Below, in pieces: positions 54,388-64,000 of a stretch of DNA of 64,000 nt. Position numbers and translations under genes: made by a program. Under the pieces are notes generated by a model. That model was not told the origin of the DNA, made no database searches, and saw nothing but the letters and a program-made list of their open reading frames with translations. How positions within the stretch are numbered: the first letter of the stretch is position 1; each line of letters opens with the position of its first letter. This stretch comes from Anseranas semipalmata (lineage: Eukaryota > Chordata > Aves > Anseriformes > Anseranatidae), in NCBI GenBank assembly GCA_013399115.1, contig VXAA01001946.1, positions 582,430 to 646,429 of the forward strand, read 5' to 3'.

Positions 54388-55973
54388 AGTTTTCCTGTGC
54401 TTTCTGTTGTCTCTTGGGCTCTTTGCTCTCCATACCAATTCTTTTATGTTTCAATATTGACTTTTTCTTCTCTCTCAGCAGTCTTAAGTAGCCATGGCAT
54501 CCAAATTCTTTGGCTGTGCTTCAGGTTCTGATGTCTTGAGAAAAACATTTGTTGCACATTTTGCTGAATAAAGTAAGCATAAATTTCAAAGGTGACATTG
54601 CTGTGGTGAATTAGCTAATTACAACTTACTTTATATTTGACCTTCTGCATCTTACATTATAACATGGTAATTAGAATTGATCCTTATTAATACGGGGGAA
54701 TTTTTTTCTGAAAATTAGCTCTCATTTTGACTAAATACAGGAGTGTCTCTGCTAGATTAGGTAAGGCTAATATTGTTTTCTATTCTCTTGTAATTGGCCT
54801 GCAAAAGGTAGTTAACAGTTTGCAACTTTATCAGAAGTTGTCATTTCCTCCTTGCACCAAGTCTTTGTAACTGTAATATACGCTTGTGTATTGTCAGGAG
54901 CACTTTGTGCAATGGCGTGAGGAGAATATGTTGCTCATTTCTTGGGTAACCAAGAACATCCTTAGGTCCTTGCTTGCAAGAAATTGGATCTACAGCAAAG
55001 AAGTCAGAATGGTCAAGTAGACCATTCCATCAACTAGACGGAAAGCTAACAAAGTTTGTAGCTAAAAGCTATGAAGATCATTCCAATTGGCTTCCTGTCT
55101 TCCTCCTTAAAGCATAAGGCTGAACTTCTAATAGTGTGACAGTCTTTTCCTAGGGTAACATAATAACTTACTCTCCTGCATGACTACTCATTGGTCTCAG
55201 TTAAGGATGGCTTAGTGGCTTATTATCCCCAACACCCCAAATATTTTTTTCACACCCCTGTTTATACTCCCAAGTGTCCATTCCTCTCCCAGACAGCTCT
55301 CTCTTCATCGTTCCCACCCACCTATTCATGGGATTACTTTAATTTAAACCCGCTCATGTGTGGGCTTAGTTACCACTTCTCGCTGCTTAATGTGTTCCCT
55401 TTCTAGGGTCAGTATGAAAGAGTGACTTGATTCAAACATCTAACTTTGCTGTCTGTCAGTATTAAAAAGGCACTAGCAAGGCACATAGGTCTGTCTTGGC
55501 TTAACCTGCAAGCATTTGGATTCGCCTGTAAGTTTGAAGCTACTTTAGTCTGTCAAGGATGGAGCAAGGCAAAACATACATCACAGGCAGAAGCAGGCAA
55601 AGGACAAATTTCATATTAACTAGGTATGAATTCAGGAGACCATGACAAGTTCTCCTTCTAATCTTTACTGGGAAAGAACTTAGACTGAATTAATAGTCTA
55701 GCACACATTGTGCAGTATTTGGTCCTTCCATGGTATGCAAAAAGATTTGGGTGGTCATTTTAAATTGCACATATCTACAACTAATAAATTATTGGCTATT
55801 TAATGTCTAGAAATAGGTAGAAATTCCAGATGAAGGGATAAGCAAGAGAGTAACCTGCTTTTTCTGTCTTGAGTTAATCTTACATATATATGACAATTTA
55901 TATACAAAGGAGTGATGTGGCAATAGTAATTACATATCAAGATATTTGTTGCAATTTGTGGAAGACCAGAGTG

Positions 55974-55995
55974 GTGTGTGTGTGTGTGTGTGTGT
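55974..55995. repeat. (GT)n microsatellite
   Basis: An uninterrupted run of about 11 GT units. Confidence 0.95.
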
Positions 55996-57820
55996 CCTGA
56001 CTCCATTCAAAGACTTGTATGTAACTAGGAGGTCAATCCAGGCAACTAGGCTATAGGAGTTGGATTTGGATTGTGAAAGCATGCATGCCTTTATACAGTA
56101 AACTGCAGGTAAAGCGTTTAAAACTGTTAATAGGAACATAATATAACTGCCTCAGTGAATCTGAACTTAGTATATAATTTTCTGAGTTTAATATAAATAT
56201 TGTGGTTTAAAAAACCTATTTCCTATTGTTATTACTATGCTTTTCTAATTTCTATCAAAAATAAAATGCTTTAAAATATATTTATATCATCAATACGTTA
56301 GCATAATAATACATACTCTTAAAACTAAATTTACCCTTGCCACCCTAGGTTTTGTGCCCACTTTTTATGTGCCCACAGTTTTATTTTACAGTTGTATGTT
56401 GTTGCTAGATACTACTTAAAACAATGTACATATTTGATCATTTATTAAAATATGCATTTACAGTAGAATGCCTCTACAAAAACCTTACCCACTGTTGTCC
56501 CAGAGTGAAAGCAAAACCCCTATTCTCTTTCCCTGTGTATGAAACCTGCTTAGTTGCTTTCTATAAAAGTAAGGTTCGTTCACATTGATATGTGAGCTGT
56601 TGTTAACTTCAAAAAAGTCAGATGATTAAAGAAGAACTTGATCTCACTAGTTACTTTTTTTTTTGAGTATGCATAGCTGCTATATGCTTTGAGCTCTTTA
56701 CTTACGTGATTAAAGTTGAACATATATTTTTTGTTGTCTCTACAGGGATAAAGGGTAAATAATTCCTAATATATTAAGAAGGTTTTATATACATATATAA
56801 AATAATTGCTAATATTTTAAAAAGAATAGCATGAATGCAAAAACTGCCTCTCCTTTTACTTGCTTCTTGCCTGCTTTTAATCTTTGAGTGCATTTTATTT
56901 TGTTTTCCTTTCTATCTTTATGACTCTTTAATCCCTTTTTATAATATTCCTCTGGTTTTCCACTTATTATGTTATTTTTCAATATAACTGCTTTGTCTCT
57001 GTTTCCCATTTCTTATGAGTTTTTGACCGTTCCAAGAGTATCTAGTATTTTTTCTTTTATTTCTTCCCCTTCTACCCCCGACATTACAGCCAGCCACTGT
57101 TGATTTTAATGTGACAGGGAGAGAATATGTAATCTTCTGAAGGGCATATATAATTGGCTTGGAGAACATACATGAATTCTCTGCTATTTCTCTATCTAGA
57201 TTGCTGCATCTTGCTGGATCTAGATGCTTTTTCAGATGGTATGCCATGCAGTTGCGTTACAGTATCAGCATATTGTGCTGCCTTTTTTTTTTTTTTTTTG
57301 ACTTAGGAAAACCCCTCAAGGCCTTTCTACTACAAACCCCTCAGGTCATCTACAACTCTTGCTCAAAGGGACTTTCTGCATTTTCTTTTCCAACAGAGAC
57401 TCTTTAAATCTCACCCACTGAAACAGTTGCCATTGCCATTGATCTCTTCCCTACCTGAGAACTGCCTCTGAACTAGAATTAATCTTACCCCATGCACAAA
57501 TTATGAGATGCCTCTTTAAAACCATCTCCATATGACAGCAAAATGTATAGTACTCTTCAGGTGCCTCACAGCCACAGCAAACACGTCTGCAAAAATGCTT
57601 GTGAGAAAGGGGGACTTCTCACTGGCCTCAGCCATGAGGTCTAATAACACTGCCAGGTGTTATGAAATTCACTATGAATGGAACAGAGGACTTAAAAGAT
57701 TGTTTGCCATTGAGAACATCTGAATTTTTATATATCAGCTGATTCTGAGATGAGACTGGCCCTGCCTCCCAGCTTGCTTATACCCTGGAAAGCAAGAATG
57801 AGGGGTTTCTCTTGTTGTGT

Positions 57821-57865
57821 TTTTTTGTTGTTGTTGTTGTTGTTTGTTTGTTTGTTTTTTTTTTT
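57821..57865. repeat. Compound T-run, (GTT)n, (GTTT)n microsatellite
   Basis: A T run is followed by GTT units, then GTTT units, then a second T run. A very similar compound array is at 60785-60841. Confidence 0.95.
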
Positions 57866-60784
57866 CTTCGGATTGTAATTAAAATACTTTTATTTTTTCT
57901 CTGGTTTATAAAAGAAAAAAAAAAGAAGCAGAATGTCTTCTGATTCAGTCAAAAGGAAAGAGGAAAGAGTGATTATACTTGGCACGTCATTTCTGTCTGT
58001 GTTTTTTTCCTGCTGTTACAGAAAGTGCATCAAAAGATGTTGACTATTTAATTTAATAAGGATTCGTATAACTTCCAGCTGTTCCAGAATAGTATCTAAA
58101 TATTTGATTTGAAAACAATATGTGTACCCACACTGCAACATACTGCAGTCATGATCACCCAGCTATCCAGAAAGATCTAAGTCTGTCTGTGCTAATTAGA
58201 GTGTTTGCAGATGATGCTTCTGTAGTGGGAGCTTCAGATAATAAAAGATCTAGTACTCTGTAAGAGAATGTGTGAGATAGAGGCATTTACCAAACTGAAA
58301 GGAAACTATATAAATTTATTATTTACAAGTTAAAATACTGCTGGGACACCTGATTTTCCTTCTTATAGTGACATATGATATATTTTATAGTATGTTTTTA
58401 TTAGAAAAATGATATTGCTGCCCTTACTTAGAGATTTACAGCCAACAATATAGTTATAAAACCTCAATTTAATTAAAATATTTGGAAGAATTAATCTTAA
58501 CATGAAATTATATTCCAAAGTAAGTTCTGTGTGTTTTCACACACAGTGTTAGTTTAGGCCACAGAACTTTCCTTATGACTTGTGCACCTCCAAATGACAG
58601 GAATTCTATTGTTGTTTGCTCACAGTCCTTATTCTTTTATTTTTCGAGGTATGGAAATACTTGGGTTGTACTGAGAAATATGGTTTCTTATGGACACATT
58701 CCTTCCCCTTCATCTCCTTTATTACATAGTTTTCAAGTACAGTGTTACCAAATTCTATGAAACAGATGCCTGGTTTCACCTCAGAATATTAGTATTTCCT
58801 TGTCCTCATACATAAACTTTTCATTTTTTTTCTTTAAAGAAAAACTGGCAGGGACAGGTGGCAAACTGTCTAAACTTGCGGCAGGAAGAATAGTGGAACG
58901 TTGCTGTATGAATGTCACTTTTTTAATATAGAATGTGTCCTAGTTTTGACAAATGCTATTACTTTGTGTGCAAATCAATATGTTTGGAAAAAAAGTTAGA
59001 TGATGTTAAACAGTAAAGGATATAAAAGAGAAATAGCAAGATTGTAAGCAAATTGAAAATCTTTTGTTATGTTAGGAATTTCTTAATGTGATAAGTTTAA
59101 CATATATTATAGCTGGTATTTTTTTTAGAAAGTTTTCTTAAGTTCCTATTTTGTTTGTTTATTCTTATTTCTGATAAAATCAGAAAGTTAAAAGTTAGAG
59201 GAGTAGTCCTGTTTTCAAGGTAGACATTGAATCATTTCTAATGCGTGAACATTGTTTGATACTCGTGAGCTGGTGATGCTATAGTAAATTTTCACCGTGC
59301 TACACAGTACTTTCCTTAGTGACAAAGCAGAGTCTTAACCTTAGAGATGTTTTGCAAACACTTATAACTGAAGGTGTTTTTCACTGTTATTCATGATAAT
59401 CTAATAGAACTGCTTACAAAATTAATATATTCAGGAATAGATACCTGCATGGTAGTGTCCCACGTTCATGCAGAGCATCTGGATAGTAGTGTTTGAACAC
59501 ACTTGCATTAGAAGATTTTGCCTTTAATACAAGCTGATGAGTGACATTTTAATTGAGTTTTACACACTGAGACATCAAGCTTGGGCTGAAACACCAATAT
59601 TTGCTGGTATGCATAAAGATAGGTGGTACTGGGTATTATTAGGGCTGTCTAAAAATTTGTTTTCAAGGCAGTTAATCTTTAGCTTCTAGTTATGAAGCTC
59701 TGGGACACTGCAGGCTCCAGTCGTAAAATGGCTGAAGTTAACATACAGCTGTCTGAGACTGGCAGTATATGTACATGTGAAATAAAAGTACTTTCACACC
59801 AGCATAAAATGTTGCTCTTGACTTCTTCCTGTCTGCAGCAAGTACTTCCAATTTCAGGAGTTCCTTCCTCTCATTTGGAACTACGTTCCCTATTTTCTTT
59901 TTTTCTTTTATATGAAGTGTTGTAGATCTGTTTCTTTATCTCTCTGTTGTCTCTCAAAAGAAACATGCAGTCATTTCCCATGTTACTTCTCTTTTCGCAT
60001 GTCCAGCAAAGTGAACTTTCTAAAGATTCTAACTTGTTTTATAGATAAAATGTGTTCAATCAAAGTTACTAGTGTCTGAATCACTGGTTCTGTTCTGTGC
60101 TTTTAAATGGAAACAACTGTTTTGTAGGTTTTTTTTTTTCCCCCCTTTATTCTTACAAGAGAAACTTCTGTTTTCACAAGAGCTTTTTCAAATACATACT
60201 CTCAGGACAGCAAAGTTACTATATCTCAGGCTCCCATGTGTCCATCTTAGTCCATCTTATGCCTTAATAGTAAGGGATGTATGCCTTGGCCACCCACTAT
60301 GTAAAATTGCTTTCTGTTATCATCAGCTGTTTAATATCTCTATAGACAATCTTTTCAGGTAGCAAAATGAATCTGATCTTAGTATCTCCAGTTTTCTTAA
60401 TCTAGAACCGGTTAATGTATTAGTGCAAATTTGGGTAGCTTTCTAATTCATTGAATTACTGTTTTGACATATTTCAAATGCTGATCATTTTGACCTGCTA
60501 AGTTGAGAAACAGCTAGCTAGCATAATTTAGGAGCCTGTTATTTTTTATTTTGGTTGAATTTACTGTCCCCCATCCTTTCAACCTTTTTGCCATCAGTGG
60601 GAAGGAAGGAGGGCCAGTATTCCTGACTATACAAGCTTTGTATTTTCACCCCCTGCTCCCAAGCTCCTCTCTCTCCCCTGTGCTCCCTCTCTCCCCCACC
60701 CAACCTCCCTTCCATGAAGAAGAATGCTGCTTTGTCTTTGTTACAAGTAAAAGGAGGAGTATTACAAGTAACAGTTAAAAGTGG

Positions 60785-60841
60785 TTTTTTTTGTTTTTGT
60801 TGTTGTTGGTTTTCTTTGTTTGTTTGTTTGTTTGTTTTTTT
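60785..60841. repeat. Compound (GTT)n/(GTTT)n microsatellite
   Basis: T runs with GTT units and five GTTT-type units. The adjacent Phe/Cys-rich open frame is a product of this repeat. Confidence 0.95.
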
Positions 60842-62593
60842 GGTGCAGCATAGAGTTACTCATTTGTGCCTAAGATATTTGCAGGAGGTTAACTGCATGT
60901 GTAACAGCATCATTCTACAGGTAGCAGAGTAATCATTGCAACTTAGACTAGAACTGAATCATTTTTACAATTTACTATTCATTAAGCATTTCAAGCATAC
61001 TCCATTCCTTTCTGAAAAGCTGTATGCCTCCAGGTGTATGTTCTTGCTGCTGGGATTGAAAAGAGAGGAGCAAGGCTAGCTGGTGGTACGTTTGCCACTG
61101 CAACAAGCTGTGGACTTACTACAAGGACTTACTCTTGATCATGCTTTTCAGATAAGAACTGGGAATTGACTACGAAATCCCTCAGAGTTTCTTGAGAACA
61201 CTAATCCTGTGGGGACACTTTATATCATGTTGCCTTACTGATCAAGTGTGGCAATCAAATGTGGTATTTGCTCAACAGTATTCATTAAGAGTACATATTT
61301 CATGCCAAACATTATTTACTTTATTTACGGATGGGTTCCTTGGTACGTAAATTGAATAGTACCCAGGTGATAAATTCGTTGCTCTTATATTTGCTAAAAT
61401 ATCTTTGTACCTTGACCACCTTCTGATAAGATTTTTGAATGCAATATCCAAGTGCATATTTGGGCCAATTTTATCACTAAAAGAAACAGTTTTGAGTGCT
61501 AAGGGGGCTGAAAGATGGTTTTTCTTTGCTTGGTTCATTCTTACCTCTGTAGCAATGAATTCACTGTCCACTCTCCTGTATAGTAAAGGCTGAGTGGGGA
61601 ATACACAAAATATCTGAGGCTTATGTTAATGTTGCAGGAATATGACATGAGGGTTCGGTGTACAAGCTTGTTGGAACTGATGAATGACCTTGTCACAGAG
61701 ATGTAACTAATGTTATGGAATCTTATTGTGTTTTTTTCTTCATAGAGATGTCACAGCGACTGAAGGAGGATGTATGGCATGCTGTGTTACAGCCTTAGGA
61801 CCAGAATGTGTTGTCTGGATGTTTTGGTGCAGCTGAGGGACTGAGGGGTTTATATTACTAGCTTCTGTCAGGGCACAAGGCAATCTATTGGAGCACTATA
61901 GGGCTGCACTAATGTGATTTTGAATGCAAGAAGACTGTTTTTGCTAAAATTTCTGACATTTTACCGGGTGGTGATTCCTTATATGAGGGAAGTTGAATTG
62001 CATTTCCTACCACTCTTATGGGGTAGCACAAAGCAATTGGAGAGAGAGGAAGCTTACAAGCTTGTAGCCTCAAATGATAAAGGTATGTCTTTAAACATGG
62101 GAATTCTTTTAAGGTGGGAGTGGACTGTGATAAGGCTGAAATATCTCTGAATGTGATGCTACTGCTTAAATCTAGGGTGATTATTTCTTTCGTGTTGAGT
62201 TTAGAGGATAATTCCCTCTGAGCATCTCATGAAATGATTGATTTCATCCTTGTGACCATTTTGAGTTTTTGTTGAATTACAATTATTGTCTTTTCCACTT
62301 TTGCGGAGGGAGAGCTAAGGTACAAGTAATTTAAATTACCTGCACAAGGCAAATCTGTAACAAAACAGATTGCAGCAGCTCACTGTCCTTAACCCAAGCG
62401 TCTAGACTGAGAGATGCTCTTTTTCTTCTAACGGCAGAATGTTATTGCTGTATTTCCTTTGGAACTGATGTGTGCTTTTGGAGCACTGAGCATTGAATAG
62501 ATTACAGTCTAAACATAATTTGTGTGAATGTTACATTTCAGGCGTATGAATAAGAAAATAAAGTTGGTAAAATATTCTGTTACTTAAGAAATT

Positions 62594-62620
62594 AAAAAAA
62601 CAAACAAACAAACAAAAAAA
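62594..62620. repeat. A-run and (CAAA)n microsatellite
   Basis: An A run, then four CAAA units and a second A run. It is the reverse-complement type of the GTTT arrays elsewhere in the window. Confidence 0.93.
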
Positions 62621-64000
62621 CCACCTCTGCAGATTGGTTTAACTGTCAGACATACCATGCAGACCATTTGAAGCTCACATCCCTTTCTCTACCTGTACCT
62701 GACCTTGTGATGGGGTCATGCTGTGTATTCTTGCATCTAGCAAGAATAGCAAGAAGCATCTGCTCCTCTGCTGTGGAGTAGTATTGCAGCTTGTTTCCAG
62801 CTTCCTTCAATGAAGGGACTGAGGAGTCAAAGATGAGACAAGAAACGATACAAGCAATGACTGCTGCCAGGATCATGAAAAAAGGTCAGGTGACAAGGGT
62901 CTAAAACTCCCTGTAGCCTGCTAAATATATACTTCTGCCTCTTAGTATAATGATGTGTCTTTGGGTAATTCTCTGTTCAAATACCTGCTTGACAAATGGG
63001 GTAAGAGAAGCAGTATACCGTCTGTTTGACTCACTCTTAAGGAGAAAGAAGGTCTCCAGGACTGAAAGCGTTCTGCTGTGTTATTTAGCTTGAAAAATAT
63101 AGGGACCTGTGGCTCTCATGAGGGAGAAAGAGTGAAAACTGGCCTTTAACTTACTGGGTTATTGAGTTTAAAGGCTGCACTGCAAAGCTGTGAGAAAGCT
63201 GCAAGAAGGGTGGCAGGAGGTCTTGGTGTGGACAAGTAGCACGAGAAGTGTGGTGACCAAGAGGAGTGTGGAGTGGCAGCATCTTGTCAGAGGAGGGCAC
63301 TGTAGCGAGCAAAGCACTGCACTAACTCCTAAATCTATTCTGCCTACAACAAAGTTATTTGTGTGTTTTTGTGTTGTTTTCTTTTTTTTCCTTCCTGCAA
63401 TCAATGCAGCAAGCAAGGCCAATAGTAATCTATTTCTCAGTATGATTACCAGCAAACAGAAATCCCTCAGAGGTTGAGACTGAATTCTTGTTCTTTCAGC
63501 CATTGTGACTGCATAACCGTGCAGAGGATTGTAACAGCAGATTCCCTTTCTCCCTTCCTGTGGAATTTTTTCCTACTGTCCTTCCCTCCTTCCTTTTTTT
63601 TTTTTTTTCTCCATATCTCAGATGGCTATGGAAGAGGTGAGGATAATGCCTCACCCCTGCCACACACCCCGAAAAGAGAGCAAAGAAATGGCAGGCTTAG
63701 ACCTGCCTTGTGGATATGCTCAGTTTATGCAGTGTTGTTTTACTTAGCCATAAATTTTATGAGAATGCTTGTAAGCTTACAGTTTTGCATTTCTTATGTT
63801 AGGTTGCAATACCTCACATTTCATACTGATTTGCCAGGAAAAATATTTGCAAGCAACACTGTATTTGTCCAATATTTCTGCAATACATTCATCAACTGCT
63901 GAATTTTTCTCAAGCATGGCTATGCATATTGCATGGGGACAGTTAACACAGGATACATACAGCCTGAATTTTATGCTTTTGTTGTTGTTGTTTTCTTTTT

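Larger units (their letters stand above)
48441..64000 (+). other. Downstream intronic sequence, no next exon seen
   Basis: The next RBFOX1 exon should begin with codons for QTDDAAPTDG and lead into the RRM; I did not find it. The stretch holds microsatellites, the 27-bp duplication, T runs (for example 57282-57299 and about 63594-63609) and ordinary AT-rich sequence. The longest open frame, 142 codons at 63474-63902, runs through a poly-T tract and is probably chance. Confidence 0.7.

Noticed and set aside
63474..63902. 142-codon plus-strand open frame, the longest in the window
   Set aside because: It reads through a poly-T tract (a run of Phe), has no known domain, and overlaps another open frame on the opposite strand. 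This fits chance in intronic DNA.

Overview
The window is AT-rich vertebrate DNA, most likely from a bird. It has several 5'-truncated CR1-type LINE copies, many A/T and dinucleotide microsatellites, and no compact gene organisation. Isolated Ns and one N run (42747-42830) mark it as draft assembly.

I can support one protein-coding segment: a single internal exon at 45409-45651 (+). Its 81 codons match the N-terminal region of the neuronal and muscle splicing regulator RBFOX1 (A2BP1/FOX-1). The exon has a good polypyrimidine tract and AG before it, a consensus GTAAGT donor after it, and phase 0 at both ends. I found no next RBFOX1 exon (start of the RRM) in the 18 kb downstream, and no recognised upstream RBFOX1 coding exon in the 45 kb before it. 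The window is therefore best read as the interior of the very large RBFOX1 gene, transcribed left to right, with long introns on both sides of one exon.

Layout: 1-45408 is upstream intron. It holds AT microsatellites (about 7.3 and 11.0 kb), a small CpG-dense patch (about 12.0-12.2 kb), a 36-bp tandem duplication (14.1 kb), a 150-bp near-duplication around a lone N (21.4-21.65 kb), polypurine and polypyrimidine tracts (22.2 and 23.4 kb), two CR1 copies in opposite orientation (27.4-29.6 kb), an old antisense CR1 (37.5-38.5 kb), a GC-richer unique segment (40.7-41.2 kb), an assembly gap in a (CA)n tract (42.7 kb) and a 39-bp minisatellite (43.8 kb). 45409-45651 is the RBFOX1 exon, with an RBFOX-binding-type TGCATG about 0.4 kb before it. 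45652-64000 is downstream intron with a relatively young antisense CR1 3' end (47.67-48.04 kb) abutting an older LINE-like remnant, plus simple repeats.

Apart from the exon, the short open frames behave as chance ORFs or LINE relics. I saw no tRNA, rRNA, CRISPR array or intact mobile element, and nothing that supports an undescribed multi-gene system. The most useful follow-ups are the assembly-artefact candidate at 21.4 kb, the CpG patch at 12 kb, the possible untranslated exon or conserved element at 41 kb, and the possible autoregulatory site near the exon.
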